Below are positions 1 to 8,180 of a stretch of 64,000 bases of DNA, one piece after another. The notes below the pieces were generated by a model. It made no database searches and was not told where the DNA came from. It saw only the letters and a program-made list of their open reading frames with translations. Both the position numbers and the translations under genes were made by a program. How positions within the stretch are numbered: the stretch's first letter is position 1; the number at the start of each line of letters is the position of its first letter. Origin of the DNA: an uncultured Clostridia bacterium (GTDB lineage: Bacteria > Bacillota > Clostridia > Oscillospirales > Acutalibacteraceae); contig CAMLYM010000001.1 in the NCBI GenBank assembly GCA_946491705.1, forward strand, positions 36,196 through 100,195. The letters are read 5' to 3'.

Positions 1-460
1 GGCTGACGATGTTGCCGGTGAACAGAGCGGGGGCGTCTCCGGCATAGAAGGCCAGCTTGCCGTCCTTGGAGGTGTTGAAGGTAAAGGTCTGGCCGGCAGT
101 GCTGTAAAAGCGCAGCTCTGCCACGTTGTGCTCATTGGGAACGGTTCCGGGCAGATAATCAAAATTGATAACTGCTTTGGTCCCTTCCTTCGGCTCGAAG
201 GTTTTCAGGTTGCCTCGGTTACCGCCGGAGCTGCCCAAATTCGCTTTCAGATAATGGTTGCTGTTTTCCTCTGCCGTTGAGAAGGAATAACCGGCGCCGG
301 CGACTTTGTTATCGGTTTTAAAACCCCAGTCGCCTACGTTGTCCCCTTCAAAATTTTCCAGCGGAAAATAGTCCTGCTGGGCAGCGAACACGGTCATCGG
401 CATTACGCCGAAGATCAGCAGTGCGCTGAGCAGCAGTGCGAGGACTTTTTTTGCTCTCAT
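1..460 (-). CDS. Secreted protein with LamG-like domain (C-terminal part outside window)
   Basis: Only the first 153 codons are in the window; the gene runs off the left edge. The start at 460 has a GGGAGA ribosome site nine bases upstream. Residues 1-26 form a clear signal peptide (two Lys, a Leu/Ala core, cleavage near VFA-AQQ), so the product is exported. The following part resembles the concanavalin/LamG-like module in the middle of the neighbouring esterase: both have a NHYL segment, an FDYLPG or FDWLPG segment, and an E-L/F-RF strand. This suggests a paralogous carbohydrate-binding or polysaccharide-degrading protein, but the catalytic part, if any, is not visible. The function is inferred from context only. 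Confidence 0.75.
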   Translation of the reverse strand, partial: MRAKKVLALLLSALLIFGVMPMTVFAAQQDYFPLENFEGDNVGDWGFKTDNKVAGAGYSFSTAEENSNHYLKANLGSSGGNRGNLKTFEPKEGTKAVINFDYLPGTVPNEHNVAELRFYSTAGQTFTFNTSKDGKLAFYAGDAPALFTGNIVS

Positions 461-620
461 GTTTGTACATCTCCCTTTTTTTCTAATTCTCCCGGTCCGG
501 GATGTACTAATTGTAGCGAAGGTTCACAAAGAAATCAAGACAATTTCGCCATATTTACATAGAAAAATGATGAATGTTAGAACAACTATAGATGAAATAC
601 AAAAAAACTGCACAAATAAA

Positions 621-652
621 GGCGGCGATTCCCGAAAAAGGGAACCGCCGCC
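621..652 (-). terminator. Intrinsic terminator of the esterase gene
   Basis: A 13-bp stem (GGCGGCGATTCCC against GGGAACCGCCGCC with one mismatch) has a six-base loop. On the minus strand it is followed by a T-rich run (620-601). It begins 17 bases after the stop codon at 669. Confidence 0.85.
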
Positions 653-668
653 CGAATAGGAGAAAGAA

Positions 669-3600
669 TTAGCGTACCTTTACTTCCAGCGTCTGATCGC
701 CGTAGAAAACACGGTCGTAATTGGCCGCCTTGGCAGTGAACACACGGTTGCCAAGAGAGCCAACGCTCATCTCACAGGTCCAGGTAATGGTGCCGTCGGC
801 GTTTTCCACGCTGGTGCAGGAGATGGGCGCCAAGCCCATGTTGCTTTCATTGAAGAGGCGCACAATCTTGGCACTCTTGTTGGTCACGATTGTCACTGTA
901 AAGGGTTCGTTGCGCTTGACCGGATCGGTAGGGCCGGTAACGGAAATCACCGAAGGTTTCGGGTCTTCGGGATTAACCGCCGGATCACCCACTTTGAAGG
1001 CTACCGTTTTGCCGGTATCCACGCCGTCCGCGAACAGCTTCAAAGTACGGTCGCCCTTGGTGCCCAGCGCGAAGGTCAGGGTCCAGGTCTTGGTGCCGTC
1101 GGCATTTTCCTGGTAGGAGCGGGTGGAAGCCAAACCGCTGCCGGCTTCACTGACCAGATAGGGCTTGACCACGTCGCCAGGCAGGACCGCGGTGACCGTG
1201 ATGGTTTCATTTGGCACATAGGAATCCTTGTCTGTTTCCACCGTTACCTTGGAGAAATCAAGCTGAAGGTTGGCCAGCGCCAGGTTGATCTGTTCGGCAA
1301 CGTAGTCGTAATCCGCCTGCAGAGACAGGTCGAAATCGATAAAATAACCCAGGTTGTACGCATCCATCAGAGCATCTCTGGATTCCTGCGTGTACTTGGT
1401 TTCAAAATCATCTTGTGAAATGATTTCGTAGGCTGCATCGGCAGCTTCCATCAAGGAGTTGTCGTCAATGACCGTGCCGGCCGGGACATAGTAGATACCG
1501 AAGTTGTCCACATTGGTGCTCCACAGAGTGGACAAGTCGTTGCCGCCGGTGTCGTTTTTGCCGCGGGCCGTGTACCAGATCATGGAGGTCAGGTCCTTGG
1601 CGTCTTCCGGAATGGCGATATCGGGAACATAGGCATATTCATCGGGATACTGGTCTACATCCTTTGATTCAATGTAAAGGTCGGCGGTGTGGGTGGTGTA
1701 GTCGAAAACAACCTGGATGGAATACCAGATGTCGTTGCGAAGCCCCAGGTCCACAGCCGGCCCCTTTTCAAAGCCGTCGCTCTGGATGTCGGCGTACTGG
1801 TAGCCAGCCACGTAACCAATGTGGCCGTTGTTGGAGGTTTTGAGGGTAAAGTAGGGATCCTTGGAGTTGGCGGAGCCCAGAAAGCGGAACTCAGTGACGT
1901 TGCGCCGGTCGGGATTGCCAGGCAGCCAGTCAAACTCCAGGGACAGCTTGTCGGATTCAACCGCATCGAACTTCTTGGTTCTGGAGCGGCCGCCGGAAGC
2001 GGACACATAGAAGTTGAGGTAATGGTTGCCGTTTTCCTCCAGCTCACGGGTGATCTCCAGTTGGCCGGTGGTCCCCCAGTTGGCTGCAAATTCGCCTTCC
2101 ATATCGTCGTTGATGACGACGCCTAGGCCGTGTTCAAGGCCGTTTACGGCGTTGAGCATGTTGTTGAGGGCGGCGTTGAGCATATCGTCGGATGCCTTCT
2201 CGTCTTTCAGTACCTCTATTGCTTCTGTACCGGCCTGTGCCAGCGGTACATAGGATTCTAAGGTATAATGATAAGGAGCATGGCGCAGCTCATAGCCGTA
2301 TTCGTTGACCAAGTTTTCCAGCGCCTCCCGCGGAGATTGCACATACTGACGGACCGTAATGGGTTCGGACATAGGGCCGGTACCGGTCAGGCCGGTGGCG
2401 GCGATGGCGTAGTCGTAATCGCCGGTGGCCGGGGATTCCAGGGTGACCCGCAGATTGGGAGCGGTCAGGTCCGGGGTGACGTAGGCAGTGCCTTCCCCAA
2501 CCTTTTCATACGTGCTTGCATCCGCACCCGCGGCCTTGCGGTAGACGGGGAAGCGGACAATCATCTGATCGGGGTGGTAAATGACCGATTCGGGCATTTC
2601 CCACGTAAGGGTAACGCTGCCGGTGGTTTGACGAGCCACCGTAATGTTGGACACCACTGCAGTGGGGGCGTTTTCCGTGTTCAGAGGATGCGCCTTCACA
2701 TAGGGCTTAATGGGGGTGTCTAGGTCTTTGAGGTCGTTGGTGATGATCTGCGCGCAGAGAATGCCGCCCACGCGGGAGGGATGAGTGCCGTCCACCGTCA
2801 GGTAGCTGCTGGCGGCAGGAACCGCTTTCTTATAGGCTGCAAACTGGGGATTCATATCAATGAGAAGGACGTTTTCCTCTTGTGCCAGCTCACGCATATA
2901 CTTCATGAAGTTGGCGTTGCCAGTATGCGGGGTCACCAGGACCGGCGTGCCGCCGAAGGCGCGCACGGCGTTGACGTACTTCATCAGATACTCTTTATAC
3001 AGGGCCGAATCGTTGGGGTTGATATACCGCCGGCCAGCGGCCGTCTCGTTGATGCCCCATTCAATCATAACCGTATCGCCGGGCTTTGCGTCCACAAAGA
3101 AACGGTTGAAGTCGCCCTTGCTGATGAAGTTGCGGGCGGAATAGCCGCCGCGTCCCTTGTTGTCGATGATAACGTTGTCGGCAAAGAACTGCCGGTTGGC
3201 AAACTCCGAGCCCCAGCCCGTCTGCTCCGGAATGGGGGTCAGGTCGGGCTGGTCATAGGGGGGATAGGTGGCGACCGTGGAGTCGCCGATGAAGCGGATG
3301 CGGGGCTGCTCGCTGGCCGCCTGCTGCTCCACGCGGGTAATCTCCATGGCGTTGATGATGCCGGTGCCGGAGGTGCCGTCATCCTTGAGGCTGGTAGCCA
3401 GTTCCACCGTCAGCTTGCCGTCATACACGGCCACACGCACGGTATTGTCCCGCCACTCGCCGGCCTTGCTTTCAATCCAGCTGGCCTCGGAAGGCTCGGT
3501 GTATGCGTCGGCCCATTCTTCGGTGGACCACTTGACCGCGTTCATGTTGCCGTTTAAGTAAGCGCCGGAAACGTATTGGTTCCACTTTCCGCCCTGAATG

Positions 3601-4001
3601 ATCCGCACGTCATACAGGCCGTTGGGCAGATCCACCGTAAAGGTCGGATAGGAATACTCCACCACCGAGCTGCTCACCTGGGTGCGGATGTTGTTGTAAT
3701 TCACTCCGTCGCCGAGAATCGCGTCAGGAGGGTCCATTTCCGAAGAACCCGACAGCTGCCCGTCAAAGGGCTGCCAGCCGTATCCCTTGGCTTCGTCGTA
3801 GCGGTCATAGCCGCTGACGGAAATGTAGCCGTCGACCGGTTCCTGTGAACTGTTGCCAAAGTCGAACTTCATGGTCGACCCTACCGGGAAGGTTTCGTCG
3901 GTAGCCGGCGCCGCCGACGCGATGCCCGAGAACGCCACGCTGGACATCAGCATCAGCGCGCTCAAGGCGACGGACAATGCTTTCTTCCATGATTTTGCCA
4001 T
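669..4001 (-). CDS. Secreted multidomain SGNH/GDSL esterase, rhamnogalacturonan acetylesterase-like
   Basis: Predicted 1110-residue exported enzyme; the family removes acetyl groups from pectin (rhamnogalacturonan). The start is placed at 4001 because GGAGGAG precedes it and a signal peptide (MAKSWKKALSV..., cleavage near ASA-AP) follows; the reading frame continues upstream without such signals. Domains in order: N-terminal beta domain (about 35-200), SGNH hydrolase (about 230-440) with GDST nucleophile block, GRGGYS block, GINE in place of GxND, and DGTHPS with the catalytic Asp-His; a fibronectin-III-like domain; two helical FIVAR-like segments flanking a LamG-like domain (about 660-830); and two Ig-like repeats at the C-terminus, each with an N/DGT-TWT segment. 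No sortase motif or membrane anchor is seen, so it is probably released or bound through its modules. Confidence 0.85.
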   Translation of the reverse strand: MAKSWKKALSVALSALMLMSSVAFSGIASAAPATDETFPVGSTMKFDFGNSSQEPVDGYISVSGYDRYDEAKGYGWQPFDGQLSGSSEMDPPDAILGDGVNYNNIRTQVSSSVVEYSYPTFTVDLPNGLYDVRIIQGGKWNQYVSGAYLNGNMNAVKWSTEEWADAYTEPSEASWIESKAGEWRDNTVRVAVYDGKLTVELATSLKDDGTSGTGIINAMEITRVEQQAASEQPRIRFIGDSTVATYPPYDQPDLTPIPEQTGWGSEFANRQFFADNVIIDNKGRGGYSARNFISKGDFNRFFVDAKPGDTVMIEWGINETAAGRRYINPNDSALYKEYLMKYVNAVRAFGGTPVLVTPHTGNANFMKYMRELAQEENVLLIDMNPQFAAYKKAVPAASSYLTVDGTHPSRVGGILCAQIITNDLKDLDTPIKPYVKAHPLNTENAPTAVVSNITVARQTTGSVTLTWEMPESVIYHPDQMIVRFPVYRKAAGADASTYEKVGEGTAYVTPDLTAPNLRVTLESPATGDYDYAIAATGLTGTGPMSEPITVRQYVQSPREALENLVNEYGYELRHAPYHYTLESYVPLAQAGTEAIEVLKDEKASDDMLNAALNNMLNAVNGLEHGLGVVINDDMEGEFAANWGTTGQLEITRELEENGNHYLNFYVSASGGRSRTKKFDAVESDKLSLEFDWLPGNPDRRNVTEFRFLGSANSKDPYFTLKTSNNGHIGYVAGYQYADIQSDGFEKGPAVDLGLRNDIWYSIQVVFDYTTHTADLYIESKDVDQYPDEYAYVPDIAIPEDAKDLTSMIWYTARGKNDTGGNDLSTLWSTNVDNFGIYYVPAGTVIDDNSLMEAADAAYEIISQDDFETKYTQESRDALMDAYNLGYFIDFDLSLQADYDYVAEQINLALANLQLDFSKVTVETDKDSYVPNETITVTAVLPGDVVKPYLVSEAGSGLASTRSYQENADGTKTWTLTFALGTKGDRTLKLFADGVDTGKTVAFKVGDPAVNPEDPKPSVISVTGPTDPVKRNEPFTVTIVTNKSAKIVRLFNESNMGLAPISCTSVENADGTITWTCEMSVGSLGNRVFTAKAANYDRVFYGDQTLEVKVR

Positions 4002-4153
4002 TTTTTCTCCTCCTTCGTTTGAAACCTGCATCTTTCTTGCCTGCCTGAGACCGTCCGCATTCAGACAGCCGGCAGGAAAGGCGCTTGTGCAGCCCTTCAA
4101 CAAAAGCCGTGTTTCTCCCAGCCGGCTTTTATCAGAGGGGCCTTTGGGAATGC

Positions 4154-4239
4154 TCACGGTCCGTGTGCCGGTGGGCACGAGCCCGCTGTACGCATCTTCC
4201 AGGAGATAGCTTGTACAATTCGCACACATTTCCGCGTGA
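4154..4239 (-). ncRNA. Structured 5' leader of the esterase gene (possible cis-regulatory RNA)
   Basis: The esterase start codon lies about 240 bases after the predicted transcription start. The first part of the leader folds on paper into a nested three-way junction. P1 pairs TCACG (4239-4235) with CGTGA (4158-4154). P2 pairs GTGTGC (4227-4222) with GCACAC (4168-4163). Inside are a hairpin with a TGTAC/GTACA base (4217-4213 and 4191-4187) extended by ATCT/AGAT, and a hairpin GGGC-TCGT-GCCC (4184-4173). Further down, AAAAGCCG pairs with CGGCTTTT. The P1 flanks (CGCGGAAA and GACCGTG) recall class II c-di-GMP riboswitches, but that class's conserved central segment is missing. No known family is assigned. 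Confidence 0.4.
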
Positions 4240-4249
4240 ATACTCTTTT

Positions 4250-4277
4250 ATTATAGCATTGACGCCTGTAAATACAA
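4250..4277 (-). promoter_or_regulatory. Sigma-A promoter of the esterase gene
   Basis: On the minus strand, TTGTAT (4277-4272) and TATAAT (4255-4250) are separated by 16 bases. The predicted start is near 4243, giving a leader of about 240 bases. Confidence 0.7.
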
Positions 4278-4409
4278 CACCTAATCATTTGATTTTAACA
4301 AAATTTAGAGAAAAATTACGAAAAATTTGGAATGCACACGCTGCTGCGGCTTATACAGACGGAAACGGAGTACGGCGCAAGAGAATCGAGCAAAGGGCGG
4401 CGAAAATAA

Positions 4410-4460
4410 TATGCATATTTTTATGCATGAGTTGAACTTATGCATAACCAGTGGTATAAT
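4410..4460 (+). promoter_or_regulatory. Promoter of the satD-like operon with three TATGCATR repeats
   Basis: TTGAAC (4432-4437) and TATAAT (4455-4460) are separated by 17 bases. Three copies of TATGCATA/G lie at 4410-4417, 4422-4429 and 4439-4446, the last inside the promoter spacer. Repeated palindromes over the polymerase site suggest an operator. The first gene of the operon encodes a protein with a C-terminal helix-turn-helix, so autoregulation is plausible but not shown. Confidence 0.7.
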
Positions 4461-4483
4461 TGAGCGCAAGAGGTGAGACGAAG

Positions 4484-5140
4484 ATGTATTGCGCGATCAT
4501 CGGAGACATCATTCAGTCCAAAGAGCTTGCCGACCGGGCCGGGGTCCAGGCAAAGCTGCAAGAGACGCTCACGCAGATCAACCGGCGATATGAAAAGGCC
4601 CTGGCGTCCGACTGCACCATTACCCTGGGCGATGAATTCCAGGCCCTTTTGTTTACGCCGGTTCCCGCTTTCGAGCTCATGGAAGAGGTGCAGCGTAGGA
4701 TGCATCCGGTGCGTCTGCGCTTCGGCGTGGGGGTGGGGGAGATTACCACGCCCATTTCCCGCCGCCTGGCCATCGGGGCGGACGGCCCGGCCTACCACTA
4801 CGCGCGCGCCATGATTGATCGGATGAAGGAAAGCGAGCGCGGACGGGAACGGCCCAGGGAAGAGCTTTTGTATTTTTCCGGGGACCCCGGCGACGGCCTT
4901 ATTAACGCCGCCGCCCTCCTTTACCGTCAGGTGGAGCGGGACTGGACCGGTTCCCAGCGGGAGAAAATCGCCGCTTATCTGGAAACCGGGGGGACCCAGG
5001 AGAGCATCGCCGCCCGGCTGAACGTCTCCCAGTCCAGCGTCAACCGGGCCTTTAAAAGTGCTCGCCTTTATGAATATCGGTATGCCTTGGAGCAAATCCG
5101 CGCGTATCTGGAAAGCGTCTACGGGAGGTGGGAACTGTGA
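4484..5140 (+). CDS. SatD-family protein with C-terminal helix-turn-helix
   Basis: Predicted 218 residues, matching the SatD family (start MYCAIIGDIIQSK, then TLGDEFQ and the GVGEITTPI stretch typical of the family). The last 60 residues hold a sigma-region-4-like helix-turn-helix (ESIAARLNVSQSSVNRAFKSA), so a DNA-binding role is likely. The start at 4484 follows AGAGGTGAG by six bases; eight upstream in-frame codons have no ribosome site. It overlaps the next gene by GTGA, and SatD next to a DUF3307 membrane protein is a recurrent pair. The biochemical role of the family is poorly defined. Confidence 0.85.
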   Translation: MYCAIIGDIIQSKELADRAGVQAKLQETLTQINRRYEKALASDCTITLGDEFQALLFTPVPAFELMEEVQRRMHPVRLRFGVGVGEITTPISRRLAIGADGPAYHYARAMIDRMKESERGRERPREELLYFSGDPGDGLINAAALLYRQVERDWTGSQREKIAAYLETGGTQESIAARLNVSQSSVNRAFKSARLYEYRYALEQIRAYLESVYGRWEL

Positions 5141-5880
5141 TCAAAAGCGTGTGGTTTTTGGTGCTGCTGCTGGGACACCTCTTGGGAGATTTTACCTTCC
5201 AGACGCCGTCTTTGGCCAAAAAGAAAGCGGACAACCTGTTTTACGTGCTGCTCCACGGCGGAATTTATGCCTTGTGCATGGCCGGTGTCCTGGTGGCTGC
5301 GTTTCCCTTTTCCTTTGCGCTTCTCTATGTGGGCCTTTTGGCCGCTTTGACCCATCTGGCGGTGGATTTGGTGAAGTTTTTCCTGTCCCGGCAAAAGGAA
5401 CTGGCTCAGACCCACGCCGCCGCCCTCTTTCTAGGGGACCAGGCGGCCCATCTTCTGATTCTGCTGGCTCTTTCCCTTTTCGTTGGGGATGGGACGCTTT
5501 CGCTGCGGACCTGGCCGGAACCGGTGGCGGCCAACCTCGCCTTTACCACCGGGGAGTTGCTTAAAGCGGCCCTCCTCCTTTTGCTGGCGGGCAAGCCGGC
5601 AAACCTGCTCTTTCTCACCCTGTTTCGCAAGTTTCGCCCCCAGAAGGACGGACAGGAGGAAGTGAAAAACGCGGGAGCCACCATCGGCACCCTGGAACGG
5701 ATTGTCATGATGACCATGCTCTGCCTGGGGCAGTACGCGGCGGTGGGGCTGGTGCTCACCGCCAAATCCATCGCCCGGTATGACCGGATTTCCAAGGAGC
5801 CGAAATTTGCCGAATACTATCTGTTGGGGACTCTGACGAGCCTTTTTTATTCGGTGGCCGCCGTTTTCCTGCTTTGGTAG
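5137..5880 (+). CDS. DUF3307 integral membrane protein
   Basis: Predicted 247 residues with about five to six hydrophobic segments. It begins with the family signature LLGHLLGDFTFQT near residue 10 and has ALTHLAVDLVKFF near residue 65; conserved His and Asp residues in these helices define DUF3307. The GTG start at 5137 overlaps the previous stop (GTGA) and follows GGGAGG, so translation is coupled to the satD-like gene; the GTG at 5128 overlaps the ribosome site itself. The molecular function is unknown; the two proteins probably act together. Confidence 0.85.
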   Translation: MIKSVWFLVLLLGHLLGDFTFQTPSLAKKKADNLFYVLLHGGIYALCMAGVLVAAFPFSFALLYVGLLAALTHLAVDLVKFFLSRQKELAQTHAAALFLGDQAAHLLILLALSLFVGDGTLSLRTWPEPVAANLAFTTGELLKAALLLLLAGKPANLLFLTLFRKFRPQKDGQEEVKNAGATIGTLERIVMMTMLCLGQYAAVGLVLTAKSIARYDRISKEPKFAEYYLLGTLTSLFYSVAAVFLLW

Positions 5881-5962
5881 GAGGGTGCGCGTTCCCGGCG
5901 GCTGTGTCGGCAAGAGACCCGCAGGCTTGCGGCTTTTAGCTGAAAAATTTTTACGGACTCCC

Positions 5963-5991
5963 TTGACAAAGGGGGCGGACGTGCATATAAT
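5963..5991 (+). promoter_or_regulatory. Sigma-A promoter of leuA
   Basis: Perfect TTGACA (5963-5968) and TATAAT (5986-5991) with a 17-base spacer, directly upstream of the T-box leader. Confidence 0.92.
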
Positions 5992-5999
5992 AGGGTCAA

Positions 6000-6295
6000 A
6001 TCAAATATGATTTTCCAAAGACGTAGAAGGGAATAAGACACAGCTGAAGGCTTTCAGAGAACCGGCGGAAGGTGCGAGCCGGCAGCGGACGTTGTGTGTA
6101 TAGCTCATCCCTGAGTTGCCCGTCTGAAACTCCTGTGGAGCAGTAGGAAGGGACGCTTGTGACGGCGTTATCGGTCAAGGCCTTGCTAGAGGCCGGTGAG
6201 GATGCGGGCAAACCGCATCGAAATAGGGTGGTACCGCGTAGAATGGTAATTCGACGCCCCTGTATGTGAGTGTTTCACATACAGGGGCTTTTTTG
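6000..6295 (+). promoter_or_regulatory. T-box riboswitch (leucine) upstream of leuA
   Basis: The T-box core TGGTACCGCG is at 6229-6238. It is followed by an intrinsic terminator with a perfect 14-bp stem (6256-6269 with 6275-6288) and a T run. Upstream lies the long stem I region. A likely specifier is CTC (Leu) at 6130-6132 in the context GAAACTCC; ACT (Thr) would be read if the register shifts by one, but the downstream leuA supports leucine. Uncharged tRNA-Leu would stabilise the antiterminator and allow leuA transcription. Confidence 0.93.
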
Positions 6296-6359
6296 TACCC
6301 CAAACCCCGTTGCTCTTTTTCACCGGCTGACAAACTGATATTTGAAAGGAGCATGTCCC

Positions 6360-8042
6360 ATGAAAGAAGCGTTTCGAAAGTACATTCCGTTCACTCCCGT
6401 CGACCTGCCCGACCGGCAGTGGCCGGGAAAGACTATCACCAAAGCTCCCATTTGGTGCTCGGTGGACCTGCGCGACGGCAACCAGGCGCTGGTCAATCCC
6501 ATGAACCTGCAGGAAAAGCTCAAGATGTTTCATACTCTGGTGGACGTGGGGTTCAAGGAGATTGAGGTGGGATTCCCGTCGGCGTCCGAGACGGAGTATG
6601 AAATTCTGCGTACTCTCATCGAAGAAAACCACATCCCCGACGACGTAACCATCCAGGTCCTGGTGCAGGCGCGGCCTCATCTCATCCGCAAAACCTTTGA
6701 GGCCATCCGCGGTGCCAAGAACGTCATCGTCCATTTCTATAATTCCACCTCCACTCTGCAGCGCAAGGTGGTGTTCAAAAAGGATATGGCCGGCATCATC
6801 GACATTGCGGTAGAAGGCGCCAGGCTCATCCGGGAGCTCACCCGGGAGATGGACGGTTCCGGCACCAACATTCGTTTTGAATATTCCCCCGAATCCTTTT
6901 CCGGCACGGAAGGGGAAAACGCGGTGGCCATCTGCCAGCAGGTGCTAGAGGCCCTGGGCGCCACCCGGGAGAACAAGGTGATTTTGAACCTGCCCTCCAC
7001 CGTACAGATGAGCACGCCCAACGGCTTTGCCGATCAGGTGGAGTACTTTTGCCGCAACCTGCCCTGGCGGGACCGGGCCATTGTTTCCGTCCATCCCCAC
7101 AACGACCGGGGCACCGGCGTGGCGGACGCGGAGCTGGCGATGATGGCGGGGGCCGACCGGGTGGAAGGCACCCTGTTCGGCAACGGCGAGCGCACCGGCA
7201 ATGTGGACATTGTGACGCTGGCTTTAAATATGTATACTCAGGGCGTGGACCCGGAGCTGGATTTCAGCAACATCAACGCCGTGCGGGAGGTCTATGAGGA
7301 ATGCACCAAGATGCCTGTCCACCAGCGCCATCCTTACGCGGGTGAGCTGGTTTTCACCGCCTTCTCCGGCTCCCATCAGGACGCCATCTCCAAGGGCAAG
7401 GCGTATATGAAGGAGAGCGGCACCCCGTACTGGGAGGTTCCCTACCTGCCCATCGACCCAGCGGACATCGGCCGCCAGTACGAGCCGGTCATCCGCATCA
7501 ATTCCCAGTCCGGCAAGGGCGGCGCCGCCTACGTCATGCAGGCGGAGTTTGGCTACAACCTGCCTAAAGAGATGCATCCGGAGTTCGGGCGCATCGTCAA
7601 GGCTGCCTGCGACGAGGCGGGCCGTGAGCTCAAGCCCCGGGAGATTTTTGATCTCTTCGAAAAGGAATACCTGGACATCCGCACCCCCTACCTGCTCAAG
7701 CGGCATAAGATCAACCAGGAATCGGGCACCAACGGGGAGGCCGCCGTCTGCTTTGAGGGCGTGGTATCCTGCGAGGGCAAGGATATGGAGATCACCGGCC
7801 ACGGCAACGGCCCCATCGACGCCTTCTTCAATGCCATCCAGCAAATCGGCGTGGAGGGCTACCAGTTTATTTCCTACCATGAGCACGCCATCTCCAAAGG
7901 GTCTGATTCCAAGGCCATCGCCTACATTCATTTAAAGAACCCGGCCGGCGAGGACGTGTTCGGCGTGGGCGTCGCCAGCAACATCAACATCGCCTCCATT
8001 CGGGGCGTGTTGTGCGCCATCAACCGCTCGGTATCCAAATAA
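6360..8042 (+). CDS. leuA: 2-isopropylmalate synthase
   Basis: Predicted 560 residues, the length of the long (type 2) LeuA proteins. The enzyme condenses acetyl-CoA with 2-oxoisovalerate, the first committed step of leucine synthesis. The N-terminal TIM barrel shows SVDLRDGNQAL (about 34-44; metal and catalytic Arg/Asp), SVHPHNDRGTG (metal His pair) and LFGNGERTGN. The C-terminal 120 residues form the regulatory domain (the GHGNGPIDAF motif) through which leucine normally inhibits. The start at 6360 follows AAAGGAG by eight bases; a TTG 18 bases upstream overlaps that ribosome site. It is controlled by the T-box leader. Confidence 0.96.
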   Translation: MKEAFRKYIPFTPVDLPDRQWPGKTITKAPIWCSVDLRDGNQALVNPMNLQEKLKMFHTLVDVGFKEIEVGFPSASETEYEILRTLIEENHIPDDVTIQVLVQARPHLIRKTFEAIRGAKNVIVHFYNSTSTLQRKVVFKKDMAGIIDIAVEGARLIRELTREMDGSGTNIRFEYSPESFSGTEGENAVAICQQVLEALGATRENKVILNLPSTVQMSTPNGFADQVEYFCRNLPWRDRAIVSVHPHNDRGTGVADAELAMMAGADRVEGTLFGNGERTGNVDIVTLALNMYTQGVDPELDFSNINAVREVYEECTKMPVHQRHPYAGELVFTAFSGSHQDAISKGKAYMKESGTPYWEVPYLPIDPADIGRQYEPVIRINSQSGKGGAAYVMQAEFGYNLPKEMHPEFGRIVKAACDEAGRELKPREIFDLFEKEYLDIRTPYLLKRHKINQESGTNGEAAVCFEGVVSCEGKDMEITGHGNGPIDAFFNAIQQIGVEGYQFISYHEHAISKGSDSKAIAYIHLKNPAGEDVFGVGVASNINIASIRGVLCAINRSVSK

Positions 8043-8080
8043 GGCGCCCGCAGGTGCGGGGACCCAGCTAAAGGCTCATT

Positions 8081-8144
8081 GCCTGCGGCGCACGGCCGTA
8101 CCGCAGGCATAGCGACGTCTGTCCACCTCCTTTTCGGCGGACAG
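8081..8144 (+). promoter_or_regulatory. Two hairpins in the leuA-leuB gap
   Basis: GCCTGCGG (8081-8088) pairs with CCGCAGGC (8101-8108), and CTGTCC (8119-8124) pairs with GGACAG (8139-8144). Neither has a following T run, so they are not standard terminators; RNA stabilisation or translational control of leuB is possible. A TATAAT at 8157-8162 lacks a matching -35 box. Confidence 0.45.
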
Positions 8145-8180
8145 GCCGGTACATATTATAATAAAGGTGTGGTTTCATCC

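Noticed and set aside
4154..4239. Class II c-di-GMP riboswitch
   Set aside because: The flanks CGCGGAAA and GACCGTG fit, but the conserved central segment and pseudoknot of that class are not found; kept only as an unclassified structured leader.
4421..5095. Minus-strand open frame opposite the satD-like gene
   Set aside because: No ribosome site or motifs; the plus strand has a full SatD match.
8151..8162. Separate leuB promoter from TATAAT at 8157
   Set aside because: No -35 element at the right distance and it overlaps the leuB ribosome-site region.
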